From Planctomycetales bacterium (lineage in GTDB: Bacteria > Planctomycetota > Planctomycetia > Pirellulales > Pirellulaceae): a stretch of DNA of 39,187 nt. Of the stretch, positions 24,681 through 33,538 are shown piece after piece. The notes beneath the pieces were generated by a model. That model made no database searches, was not told the DNA's origin, and worked only from the letters and a program-made list of their open reading frames with translations. How positions within the stretch are numbered: the first letter of the stretch is position 1; each line of letters begins with the position of its first letter. Where the stretch lies: positions 1 through 39,187 of the forward strand of contig JAGQPC010000003.1 in assembly GCA_020426925.1 (NCBI GenBank), read 5' to 3'. The translations under genes and the position numbers were made by a program.

Positions 24681-27600
24681 ATGCCAACCGCAGCGAAGAC
24701 GATTCGTGATGTTAAAGATCAGGAACTTTTGGCGATCAGAGAACGGCGAGCCGTTCATGTGGCCACGGAGGCTGCATCTGATGCTCCACAAGTGGCACCC
24801 GACGATTCCGTTTCACGACGAAGCGACGCACCGGAACCGCAGGATCTAACAGGCCTAGCATTGTCAGGCGGCGGCATACGAGCGGCTGCTTTTTCATTGG
24901 GCTTTATCCAGGCAATGTGTCGCACTGGTCGGATGAAAGCGTTCGATTACATGTCGACCGTTTCCGGTGGAGGCTATGCGGGCTGTTTGTTTTCGTCGAC
25001 CGTCGCGCGTCGCAAGAACCGTATCAATTGGGAACGGAACGGCAAATACAATCGACTAGATTTCGAGCAAAACGAAGATGGCAGTCAACCTGACACGGTC
25101 AAACGGCTGTCGCTGCACGGTCGCATGATGGGAAACTTCTTGCGATTGCTAAGCCGGCATCTCTGGGGCTTCTTGGTCAACGCAACATTCACGATAAGCG
25201 GCATCGTCGCGATCGCCGCGATTCTGGCTTACATCATGAGGATCCCGTGGGACCACAACATGCTTCCAGTGCTGAGCGAGTTGGGGTTTAACAACGATCT
25301 CGCGGTCGCGTTCTTTTTCACGTTTCTCATGTTCCAACTGTGGATCGCGAGCCACGCGTTCATGTATGTGGCGAAGTTGTTGGGACGCAAGGTGGCACCG
25401 GTTACTCAGCTCACCTACTTACTGCTAATCGCAAGTGTTGCTCTGGGCATCATCAATGTGCTCGCGATTGGTGATATCGATATCGGCGGGTTATTTGCCG
25501 GTCGCGGAGGCAACGCCAAATTACAGGCAGCACTCAATAATCTCGTCAGCTGGATTGGCCTGGCAATTAGCGGAGCATTCGCGACGTCGCTGCTTCCCTA
25601 CTTGTCACCGAAACGGCTCATGGAAAGTGGCAACCCGGATGCTGGCCGAATTCAATCTCTTATTTTCCGCGCTGCAAGCAACGGATTAGTTATTGGAGCA
25701 CCGCTCGTTATCTATTTCTTCTTGGTCCACGAAGACATTTCTGGTTGGAATCACAACCGTCCGGATTCAGATCTGCTGACCGCGTCGCACTTCAGCCCGG
25801 TTGATTTCGCTGCGAAGCTGGAGTCGCAAACTACGAGCGACAATCCAATGCAGGCAGAGCTTGCGCGAGTTATGTACGAAGGAATCAACGGTAAGGACTT
25901 TGAGGACAAAGAATTCGTAGAGTCAAGTGTCGAGTTTGGCGAGTTGCTGAAGGAAATTCGAAGTGCTGGTGAGCAGAAGAGAATCGATGACAAGGAATAT
26001 GGCCTCATCAGTCGTTGTTGCCTCTGGCTTGCCAACGCGATCCGGCTCAATGAACGCTTCAGTGAACGTGTCAAGGCAATGAAAGAAATGCGTGCGAAAA
26101 GTGAAGAAGTCACCAGACGTTTCAACGAACGCATTGTGTCGAGTCCGCACCTTTTCGTTGACTTGCTAGGCGACCAGGCTGAAGCCGATAGACGGCATCC
26201 ACTCCTAGATCTTTTCAAGTCAACGGAAAGTTCCGGAGTGGTGCAAAACCTCTTGGGTACGTTAGGGCTGCCAGCTGGGAGGCCCACACTATCTGCAGAC
26301 AACAGTCTGGAAATCGCTATTGAAGCGATCCAGAGCGGCACCAAGCAATTGAACGTCCGCTACCGGCTTGGCGAGCAAGAGTTCGACGTCGTTCCAAACG
26401 CAGACGAAGTTCGACCAGACAGGAAGCAACAGCTGGCAGTGCTTGTGTTGCTGGCAAGACAAGCTGCCAATGAACGATCGATCGTGGAGCCTGCCGCGCC
26501 AACCATCGATCCTCCTCCTGAGACTCAAAGCGAATCTACCGAAAATCCCGTTTCGTATCCCAAGGTAAAATTCTACGCCGTCGAATCATTAAGCGGACAG
26601 TTTGTTTCGAAACTGCAAGAGCTGCTGCACGACGACGGATTAAGAAACCAAATTGAGAAGAAGCTGAAACTCTTGAATCTCCCGTCGAGTTTTGAGGGTG
26701 AAGAACAAAAGCGAACGTTTGCCGAGTGGCAGTCAAAACATGCGCTGGTTGTCGACGAATTAAGTCGTCAGATTCGAACCAACAACTGGAAGATTCTCAA
26801 TTCCATGTATCCGCAAGAAATCCGTTCGAGCGACACGGTATTTGCGTACACGGTTAATGCTCAAGATCAAGCTTATCGACTGAAGATTGCGTTGTGGGCT
26901 GCCATGATCTTCGTCGGCATCGGTTTTATAACAAACTTGAACAACACGTCTCTGCATGGCGTCTATCGCGATCAGCTGGCCGAAATTTGGTTGTCAGACC
27001 CTCAGATCCAAGTGCACGAACTGGAAAACGCCTGTAAGAACGGCGCTCCATTTCATCTGGTAAATGGCACCGTTAATCGAATGGGCCATCGACTTGATCC
27101 CGATACTGAGGGTAAGTCGCGGTTTACTTTCAGTCACCGCTACTGTGGCACGAATAAAGTCGGCTTTCGCGAAACGAAACAATACAACGGCGGGGACATG
27201 CGGTTGGCCGATGTCATGGCGATTTCCGGTGGTGCCGTCACGTCGGTGAATTCACCAACTCTGCTGCACCAACTGATTCTGTTTCTTACAAATTGCCGAC
27301 TGGGTCAGTGGCTGCCCAACCCGCAAACTTACAAAGAAGACTTCTACTGGCCTTCGCCCATACGTGCGTTGGCTGGCATGCTGTCTCGCCCAGAACAGCG
27401 GAGTCATTTTTTCGTGAGCGACGGAGGGCATATCGACAATACCGGACTTGCGCCATTACTGGAGCGTCGGTGCCGCCTGATGATGTTTGTCGATTCAAGC
27501 TACGACCCAAAATACGAATTCTCAAATTTGCTTAGCGTGATGCACGACGCCCGTGCGAAATATGGCGTTACGTTTGAGCCGTATGATGGCAAAAGCAGTT

Positions 27601-28472
27601 TGCCAGTAGACAAAGTCCTGGACCGATTGCGCCCGTCGGAGGAGGAACACGGTCAAAGCGAATCGCACTTCGTCGCGTTCACAGTTCACTATCCGGAATG
27701 CGATGCAAAAGGGGGTCCCGTCGCGAAGGGCATCTTGATTTGCTGCAAACTTACAGTGACCGGTGACGAACCGATCGAGATCGTTGAGGAAACCAGAGGG
27801 AAGGGAGCTTTTCCTCACCATCCAACGACAGATCAGCTTTTGCCACCCGAGATCTTCGAAGCGTACCTAATGCTCGGCCGTCACGTCGGCGAGCAAGTTG
27901 ATACTTACGTCGCAGACGGGAATTTGGATTGCTTCGATGTTCCACGTGCCTGGCACGGAGACCAGGCAAGCGATCCTGATCCGGAACCAGCTTCTTCGTC
28001 GGTTGCAAGAAAAGAAGCGGCGCATTCGGAATCGTTTCGAGAAGTTGAACAGGAGCTTCGATCGCTTCCATTTGACAAGCCGGGGATTGCAAGAGTAACT
28101 GAAATTCTGAACCATTGGTGTCGCGACCATCTCGAACCGGTCGCACGATCGATGAGACAATCACATGCGAACTGCTCCGAGTCGGACCAGCCAGAAAACA
28201 GCATACGAATTGACACATCGATCTTTGAGATGGTTTCGAATTGGGCGCGTGACGATGATCGAGGGATCGACGCTCCTCGTGGACTGCGGGCAGAGTTTTG
28301 CGCGCCCTTGCTGGAACAAATCGAAAAACATCGGGACGCGATCGTTCGCGATGTCGCAGCGAAGAAAGAGTATCGCGTTTTGCTGAGCGTGGTCGGCCAC
28401 GGAGTTCGAAACGTCCGCGCTGCCATCCGACGGCTGTCCGCATCTCAAGACCCCGAACAGCCCGTTAGCTGA
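24681..28472 (+). CDS. Large multi-pass membrane patatin-like phospholipase
   Basis: 1,263 residues; AAAGGTGA sits 7 nt before the ATG. The patatin oxyanion motif SGGGIR is at residues 62-67 and the nucleophile elbow TVSGG has Ser95 (the first Gly of GxSxG is Thr, as in other long bacterial patatin-like proteins). The catalytic Asp is in SDGGHIDNTG (D914). Patatins hydrolyse acyl esters of phospholipids with a Ser-Asp dyad. About 820 residues separate the two, including some five transmembrane helices (residues ~155-350) and another near 735-755, plus helical cytosolic stretches. Normal patatin cores are ~250-300 residues, so this is an insertion-rich form. Residues after ~1,080 are helical with no recognised domain. 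It converges on the sugar-kinase operon with 10 bp between stops. Substrate unknown. Confidence 0.85.
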   Translation: MPTAAKTIRDVKDQELLAIRERRAVHVATEAASDAPQVAPDDSVSRRSDAPEPQDLTGLALSGGGIRAAAFSLGFIQAMCRTGRMKAFDYMSTVSGGGYAGCLFSSTVARRKNRINWERNGKYNRLDFEQNEDGSQPDTVKRLSLHGRMMGNFLRLLSRHLWGFLVNATFTISGIVAIAAILAYIMRIPWDHNMLPVLSELGFNNDLAVAFFFTFLMFQLWIASHAFMYVAKLLGRKVAPVTQLTYLLLIASVALGIINVLAIGDIDIGGLFAGRGGNAKLQAALNNLVSWIGLAISGAFATSLLPYLSPKRLMESGNPDAGRIQSLIFRAASNGLVIGAPLVIYFFLVHEDISGWNHNRPDSDLLTASHFSPVDFAAKLESQTTSDNPMQAELARVMYEGINGKDFEDKEFVESSVEFGELLKEIRSAGEQKRIDDKEYGLISRCCLWLANAIRLNERFSERVKAMKEMRAKSEEVTRRFNERIVSSPHLFVDLLGDQAEADRRHPLLDLFKSTESSGVVQNLLGTLGLPAGRPTLSADNSLEIAIEAIQSGTKQLNVRYRLGEQEFDVVPNADEVRPDRKQQLAVLVLLARQAANERSIVEPAAPTIDPPPETQSESTENPVSYPKVKFYAVESLSGQFVSKLQELLHDDGLRNQIEKKLKLLNLPSSFEGEEQKRTFAEWQSKHALVVDELSRQIRTNNWKILNSMYPQEIRSSDTVFAYTVNAQDQAYRLKIALWAAMIFVGIGFITNLNNTSLHGVYRDQLAEIWLSDPQIQVHELENACKNGAPFHLVNGTVNRMGHRLDPDTEGKSRFTFSHRYCGTNKVGFRETKQYNGGDMRLADVMAISGGAVTSVNSPTLLHQLILFLTNCRLGQWLPNPQTYKEDFYWPSPIRALAGMLSRPEQRSHFFVSDGGHIDNTGLAPLLERRCRLMMFVDSSYDPKYEFSNLLSVMHDARAKYGVTFEPYDGKSSLPVDKVLDRLRPSEEEHGQSESHFVAFTVHYPECDAKGGPVAKGILICCKLTVTGDEPIEIVEETRGKGAFPHHPTTDQLLPPEIFEAYLMLGRHVGEQVDTYVADGNLDCFDVPRAWHGDQASDPDPEPASSSVARKEAAHSESFREVEQELRSLPFDKPGIARVTEILNHWCRDHLEPVARSMRQSHANCSESDQPENSIRIDTSIFEMVSNWARDDDRGIDAPRGLRAEFCAPLLEQIEKHRDAIVRDVAAKKEYRVLLSVVGHGVRNVRAAIRRLSASQDPEQPVS

Positions 28473-28482
28473 ACGTTGGCAT

Positions 28483-29538
28483 CTAAGCTAAGCGGTTTTG
28501 TTGTTGCCACATTGCCAGTCGCGGCGCAAGCTGGTCTGGTGATGCGGTACCGGTCGTGTTGATCTGTTGGACAGTAATTGAAGCGACCAAGTTTCCAACG
28601 AGCGCCGCTTCGGCAAGCGTTGCGCCGGCGCAGAGTGCCAAAACGGCTCCAGCGGTTGCGCTGTCGCCAGCGCCGGTTGGATCGACGGGGCTGTCCACGT
28701 GAATGCCCGGAACAGCAGTCCATTCTGGATCGCTGACGACCATGCCGTGAGTTCCTCGAGTCATAACGACTGGCGCCTCGTTCTTCGCTCGAAGTTCTGC
28801 AGCTGCTTCCAGCAACTCTTCGAATTTGATCTCATCATCGGGAAGTGGGTTGTCGACGTTCATCACTTCGAATTGATTCGGCTTGATCGTCAGTCCAGGA
28901 AAATCATGGATGCGTCTTCGACTATCTGCCCAAAACAGAACGTTTGCATTTGCCTTGGCTCTTTGCGAAAGTGATTCGCGAACGGTCGTCGTAACGACTC
29001 CTGAATCAGGAATGTCGACCTGGTCAAGCACAATCACTGCGTCGACGTTGGGTAGCAAAGAGTCCAATGACGCGACGATTCGTTCCTCCAATCCGGTTGA
29101 AGTGGCAGTACGATTTTTTGTGTCCAGCCGCGAATGCTCTGCATCCAGGCTAACTACGTCAGCATCGCGGGGCTTGAGATAGGTTGGCGTAAATCGATCG
29201 TCTGCTATGTGCAGGTGCTCCGTGCTGCAGCCGAGATTAGCGAGCTGCTTTCGCAGATCGTACGATTCACCGTCGTCGCCAGTAAAGCCAATCGAATGCA
29301 AAGTGCCGGCACCCAACGCCGCCAAGTTGCAGACGACAGTACCAGCGGCTCCTGGGCTACAACGCACGCCGATTACTTGGTGTGCGGTCTTCCCGGTTTC
29401 CACACTCCGCTCGCCAAGTGCTGGATCGATGTCGAGGTACTTATCCAGAAAGAAGTCGCCAAGTATTGCAATTCGCGCGTCGCCAAAACGACTGACGAGT
29501 TCGGCAAGTCGCTCCCGTGATAAATCGATGGTTTTCAT
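28483..29538 (-). CDS. PfkB-family sugar kinase (HldE/RfaE N-domain-like)
   Basis: 351 residues from the ATG at 29536-29538, which overlaps the stop of the upstream gene (ATGA) and has GGAGG upstream; a longer frame starting in the neighbour is an artefact. The N-terminal ILGDFFLDKY and the region CSPGAAGTVVCNLAALGAG resemble the sugar-binding start of HldE/RfaE-type heptose-7-phosphate kinases, and DPTGAGDSATAGAVLA is the catalytic PfkB signature with Asp as base. It probably phosphorylates a sugar or sugar phosphate. The substrate is not fixed by the sequence. It is the last gene of a three-gene operon with a HAD phosphatase, a kinase/phosphatase combination also found in ADP- or GDP-heptose synthesis. 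No nucleotidyltransferase domain is fused. Confidence 0.85.
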   Translation of the reverse strand: MKTIDLSRERLAELVSRFGDARIAILGDFFLDKYLDIDPALGERSVETGKTAHQVIGVRCSPGAAGTVVCNLAALGAGTLHSIGFTGDDGESYDLRKQLANLGCSTEHLHIADDRFTPTYLKPRDADVVSLDAEHSRLDTKNRTATSTGLEERIVASLDSLLPNVDAVIVLDQVDIPDSGVVTTTVRESLSQRAKANANVLFWADSRRRIHDFPGLTIKPNQFEVMNVDNPLPDDEIKFEELLEAAAELRAKNEAPVVMTRGTHGMVVSDPEWTAVPGIHVDSPVDPTGAGDSATAGAVLALCAGATLAEAALVGNLVASITVQQINTTGTASPDQLAPRLAMWQQQNRLA

Positions 29539-30647
29539 GCCTTGCGTTCCTCCAACGAACGTGTCAGTGCCAACAGGAAGTCGCGATTGTCGGCCTGCAT
29601 GTACCGCATGGTTCCACCCATTCGGTTGAACGATTTGTTGTATCGCAGATAGTAGGCTGGATTGTCTTCCGGAGGCTCGCCCTTGGACCAATCCCAAGTC
29701 GACTCAGCGAGATCGTTGATGAATATGAAATGATTGTCGATATGCTCGCCGCGCTGAATCGCTAGGTTTTGCGAGATGGACAACGATTTTTCAAACACCA
29801 TCGGACTCATCACCGCTGAACCGATCGAGATGTAGACGCCGCCCTCTAGACGACTTACGCTTTCGGCAAATGTCAGGAAGTCTCGCTCGGCGACTCGTCC
29901 CAAGCATGAACCATTGTTCATTGGATGATTGTAAATAATGTCATGGCCGATCATTGGGTGACCTGTGAAGGGGACTCCCAGTGCGTACGCGCCAGCTTGC
30001 ACGCTGAACTTCTTCCACGGATGAGCGACTTCCAGTTTTCCGTCCGCTAAGTTGAACGTTCGTTTGATCGCTAAGAGTTCAGCAGCCGATGATGCGAGTC
30101 TGGGATTCGAATCCAAATTGTCGTGAACGGCATCCCTCAGTTCACTCTCGGCTGGAATCGTCAGGCATTCGTTCTGGATCATGGAGCCGACCGCTTCGCC
30201 GTATCCAAGCCCTTCAAACGCACCTACGTTCAACGCCAAATTGATGTAGAAACCGGTTTCTTCCCAGTTGCCGAAACGCCCTTCGTTGACCATCGCCTGA
30301 ACGTCTTCACAGCTTCGCCCCTGAAAAGCGAACTCCCAATCGTGAATCACTCCCGCTCCATTTGTTGCGAGATGCGTGACCTGATTTGTCTCAATCAAAC
30401 GCAGCAGCACTGGGCCTAACCCGTTTTTGATCGCGTGAGCTCCAAACGTGATCATCACGGGGCGATTGTTCTTCCTGGCTGCGACGACTCGGTCAGACAG
30501 CTCGTTGACGAGCGTTTCGTTCGAATCGCTAAGAGGACGCGGCTGAGCGTCTGGCGAAATATGGTCCGCTTCAATTTGTTTTTTGTTTTTCCGAGCGGAA
30601 AGCGGATCCATTGTGACCAGCGAACGGTCGAATTGCGGGTATGGCAT
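29535..30647 (-). CDS. Conserved protein of unknown function in sugar-kinase operon
   Basis: 370 residues, middle gene of the operon; its TGA overlaps the kinase ATG. I do not recognise a named family. The N-terminal half looks like a nucleotide-binding alpha/beta fold: MITFGAHAIKNGLGPVLLRL, LATNGAGVIHDWEFAFQG and RFGNWEETGFY. The ATNGAG-IHDWE stretch faintly recalls deoxyhypusine-synthase-like proteins that bind NAD, but eukaryotic-type motifs are not convincing. The C-terminal half has GHPMIGHDIIYNHP and GGVYISIGSAVMSPMVFEKS. No signal peptide, so cytoplasmic. Coupling to the kinase suggests a shared sugar or sugar-phosphate pathway, for instance as isomerase or dehydrogenase. An alternative start is the Met 12 codons in. 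Confidence 0.75.
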   Translation of the reverse strand: MPYPQFDRSLVTMDPLSARKNKKQIEADHISPDAQPRPLSDSNETLVNELSDRVVAARKNNRPVMITFGAHAIKNGLGPVLLRLIETNQVTHLATNGAGVIHDWEFAFQGRSCEDVQAMVNEGRFGNWEETGFYINLALNVGAFEGLGYGEAVGSMIQNECLTIPAESELRDAVHDNLDSNPRLASSAAELLAIKRTFNLADGKLEVAHPWKKFSVQAGAYALGVPFTGHPMIGHDIIYNHPMNNGSCLGRVAERDFLTFAESVSRLEGGVYISIGSAVMSPMVFEKSLSISQNLAIQRGEHIDNHFIFINDLAESTWDWSKGEPPEDNPAYYLRYNKSFNRMGGTMRYMQADNRDFLLALTRSLEERKA

Positions 30648-30712
30648 TTTTGAGCTTGAGCTGCGTGTGAGTTCGAAACTGCGGACGGAACGCGAAGTGC
30701 GATTGCTACTTT

Positions 30713-31597
30713 TTATCCTTCAAACAAATAGGCCAACAACCGGTCACATTCTGCGTAATCGGGGATGACAAGATCAGCACCGACGCCGATCAGGCGATTT
30801 CGCTTCCACTCATCAGGTTTACCGCTGCGCCCGCTTTCATCGCTGGCTACGGCGACGGCCGTACCTCCGACCGCTTTGATGTTTTGGATTTCGACGTAGC
30901 CGTCGCCAAAACCCAACAGCTCCGCTCCGTCCACGTTGTTCGTTTCGAGAATCCGCTGAATCACTTGCGCTTTCGAGAACGACTTGTAATCGTCTACTGC
31001 ACCGTGAACATGTTCACCAAAGAAAAGCGACAACTGCAATAACTCGACTTCTTCTTTCACGTAATTCTCGTCAGTGCCACTCGCGAGATAGAGTACCGCG
31101 CCGCGGGCCATCAGATTCGTGAGCAGTTCCATGGTTCCTGGCACCAGCATTTCTGTGGGCTCAACACGCCCGGTGCGCAAGTCGTCACGTCGTGATTCAA
31201 TGCGGTCCATCAGACGCTGATGGTAGATTTCTTTGTATTCCAGTGCTGGCCGAGCGGTTCCGCCACGTTTCTCGATCTCTTCGACAAGCCGAAACATTTG
31301 GTAGATCGTTTGCTTGCCGTTTAGCTCCATCACGAAATCGTGGGAAAGTTTATAGAGTTCGTCTTGCGATTCCGATGTGCCCGTCTCGGTCAGGAATTCG
31401 ACCATCATCGGCACCATAATCTCCGGCCAGCCTTCCCGGACGAGACTGAGCGTTCCGTCGAAATCGAATAGTACCTGTCTAGGTACACGTTTCGCCTGCA
31501 AACCGCGAACGATTTCAATCGACGTGCCGGGAAGAAACGATGTGCCGACGCTAGTGTCGACGACTCGCCTGTAATCCTGTTCGATGTTGTCCGACAT
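30713..31597 (-). CDS. HAD-superfamily phosphatase
   Basis: 294 residues from the ATG at 31595-31597 (MSDNIEQDYRR); a longer frame to 31708 is possible but has no better start. Motif I is FDFDGTLS (nucleophile and acid Asp), motif II is SGT in LYLASGTDENYV, the Lys is in FSKAQVIQRI, and motif IV is GFGDGYVEIQNIK, where the usual second acidic residue is shifted (GDG-x-x-E). A helical cap lies between motifs I and II. HAD phosphatases hydrolyse phosphomonoesters, here likely a sugar phosphate, given the operon with a PfkB kinase ~65 bp plus one gene downstream. It is the first gene of the operon. No clear RBS. Confidence 0.85.
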   Translation of the reverse strand: MSDNIEQDYRRVVDTSVGTSFLPGTSIEIVRGLQAKRVPRQVLFDFDGTLSLVREGWPEIMVPMMVEFLTETGTSESQDELYKLSHDFVMELNGKQTIYQMFRLVEEIEKRGGTARPALEYKEIYHQRLMDRIESRRDDLRTGRVEPTEMLVPGTMELLTNLMARGAVLYLASGTDENYVKEEVELLQLSLFFGEHVHGAVDDYKSFSKAQVIQRILETNNVDGAELLGFGDGYVEIQNIKAVGGTAVAVASDESGRSGKPDEWKRNRLIGVGADLVIPDYAECDRLLAYLFEG

Positions 31598-31779
31598 TTC
31601 TAACTTTCGTGTAACGAGCTCGATTCGTAAGCCGCAAGATTCTGCTGGTTCACTGATTTTGTGTGTCTTGTATTGCCAACACACTTTTTTGTGCGAAGGA
31701 ACCGGCAATCAGGTCATGAATCTAACGAATCGATCAAACCAATGTAAGGTTTCGCCACAACGTTCTCCATGAAAATCAA
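31598..31779. other. Divergent intergenic region, HAD operon side
   Basis: Together with 31927-32020 this holds the promoters of the minus-strand HAD operon and the plus-strand PQQ gene. No convincing -35/-10 pair, RNA or repeat was found by eye. Confidence 0.4.
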
Positions 31780-31926
31780 ATGGAGTTACGCGACTTCGGG
31801 AGGTCTTTGGTGGAGATCGAAACGTACAGGCCAATGCTTGAGTACTTGAAAGAATGGACCGGCGGTTTAACGAATCGCAGTGGGCGGATTCTCTACCGGC
31901 AGATGGAAAACCTGTACAATGCCTAA
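31780..31926 (+). CDS. Possible 48-residue small protein or gene remnant
   Basis: An ATG at 31780 opens a 48-codon frame, MELRDFGRSLVEIETYRPML onward, ending ENLYNA-stop. The same frame is open back to 31726 (stop at 31723-31725). The composition is protein-like: charged, helical, with a Trp and several Tyr. There is no ribosome binding site. It may be a real short protein, or the 3' remnant of a decayed gene, or chance. No family recognised. Confidence 0.25.
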   Translation: MELRDFGRSLVEIETYRPMLEYLKEWTGGLTNRSGRILYRQMENLYNA

Positions 31927-32020
31927 CGCAGGAACTCTAATTTGCGCGAGCAGTGAAATCGCGTGAATATCATCTCGGGCTGTCTGCTCTGGACAAAACT
32001 AAACTGAATGAGGCTGAACG

Positions 32021-33499
32021 ATGGAACGGTACATTTTGCTGGCGACGATTTTGCTGAGCGTTTTGAATACGAATCTCGTTGCACAAACCGAAACTCCAGC
32101 GACGCAATGGCCTCAGTTTCGTGGGGTGGACGGACAGAATCGATACAGCGATCAGGTCCCGATCGAGTTTGGTCCTGGGATCAACGAACTGTGGAGCACC
32201 GAGATTGCTGCCGGACATTCTTCTCCGATCATTTGGGGCGGTCAGATATTCTTGACAGGAGCGGACGATGCTCGACTGTATGTCGTTTGTCTTTCCAGAG
32301 ATTCCGGCAAGCTGCAGTGGCAGCGCGACTTCAAAGTGGAATTCGAAACGGACTACTTCCACAATGATTGCTCGCCAGCATCTCCAACATGCTGCACGGA
32401 CGGCGAACGTGTTTACTCCTACTTTGGCGACTACGGAGTAATTGCTCACGATTTGAGTGGCAATGAAATCTGGCAGAAAAGGTTTGCTCATGTTCCACAG
32501 CCGTTCGGTTTCGGCAGTTCGCCGATCCTGCATGACGGAAAGCTGATTGTCGCGCGCGACGTGCCGCAGTTCGGTGGGGTCTTTTGTTTTGACGCGGCCT
32601 CGGGCGAAGAAAAGTGGATGATTCCGCGGCCCGGTGGTCGAGGTAGCTTCAGCACACCAGTTGTGTGGAAGAATGATACAGGAGCTGAGCTAGTTGTTGG
32701 CGGGTCCGGGACGCTCAATGGTTACGACCTCGATTCGGGGAAATCGCTGTGGGTTGTAAATAACTTGCCGGCATTAGCTTGCACATCGCCAGTCGCGACG
32801 AAGCAATTGCTTGTTTACGGTGCGTGGACTACGGCGCACGTGACAGGTGTGGAACGTACTGAATCGGGCTTCGACGACGACATCAAGTTCACCGAACAAG
32901 AGCTTGTCGACCCGGTGGCGCTCGCGACACGATTTGACGAGAACGGTGATGGCAAAATCGCTCGTGAAGAACTGCCCGCAAGCCGGATGAAGGAAGCGTT
33001 TCGCTTTCTCGATGCGAACAATGATGGCTTCTTGGCCGGCCAAGAAATCACTGGTTTTTTCAACTCGCCAGCCGCTCCTGGACGAAACGTAATTGTCGGG
33101 ATTCGTCCTGGAGGCCGAGGCGACATCACAGAGACTCATGTGGAATGGGAGGCCTTCAAGCAGCTGCCGTACGTCGCGTCTCCGGTTGTTCACGACGATA
33201 GCGTTTTCTATGTCAAGAAAGGCGGATTCTTGACTCGAGTCAACCTGTCAGATGGCCAGAATGTGTACACGAAACGACTGGGAGTTGGCGGAGAGTACTA
33301 CGCAACACCGATTGCTGCGGGTGACAAGTTGATCGTTTGTGCTGAGCGCGGCACTGTGTTTGTCGTCGATCCTAAGGGAAAAATGGAAGTACTGTCGACC
33401 AATGCGATTGGCGGAGACATTGCCGCGACACCTGCCATTGTCGATAACACGCTTTACTTGCGGACAACCAACCGTTTATCTGCGTTTCGCAGCAAGTAG
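32021..33499 (+). CDS. Secreted PQQ-type beta-propeller protein with EF-hand pair
   Basis: 492 residues with a signal peptide (YILLATILLSVLNTNLVAQ). The mature start TQWPQFRGVDGQNRYSD is the hallmark of planctomycete PQQ-like propellers. Repeats such as LYVVCLSRDSGKLQWQRDF, VFCFDAASGEEKWMIPRP and TLNGYDLDSGKSLWVVN are PQQ blades. An EF-hand-like pair interrupts the propeller near residues 305-345: DENGDGKIAREE and DANNDGFLAGQE, each a full 12-residue calcium loop. Such proteins lie outside the cytoplasm and usually do not bind PQQ, acting as scaffolds or with unknown ligands. Start supported by GAGG upstream. It converges on the PDZ gene. Function beyond the fold is unknown. Confidence 0.9.
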   Translation: MERYILLATILLSVLNTNLVAQTETPATQWPQFRGVDGQNRYSDQVPIEFGPGINELWSTEIAAGHSSPIIWGGQIFLTGADDARLYVVCLSRDSGKLQWQRDFKVEFETDYFHNDCSPASPTCCTDGERVYSYFGDYGVIAHDLSGNEIWQKRFAHVPQPFGFGSSPILHDGKLIVARDVPQFGGVFCFDAASGEEKWMIPRPGGRGSFSTPVVWKNDTGAELVVGGSGTLNGYDLDSGKSLWVVNNLPALACTSPVATKQLLVYGAWTTAHVTGVERTESGFDDDIKFTEQELVDPVALATRFDENGDGKIAREELPASRMKEAFRFLDANNDGFLAGQEITGFFNSPAAPGRNVIVGIRPGGRGDITETHVEWEAFKQLPYVASPVVHDDSVFYVKKGGFLTRVNLSDGQNVYTKRLGVGGEYYATPIAAGDKLIVCAERGTVFVVDPKGKMEVLSTNAIGGDIAATPAIVDNTLYLRTTNRLSAFRSK

Positions 33500-33538
33500 G
33501 TCTGGCTACAGCATATTTACTTGTGAGGTCCTGGCGAC

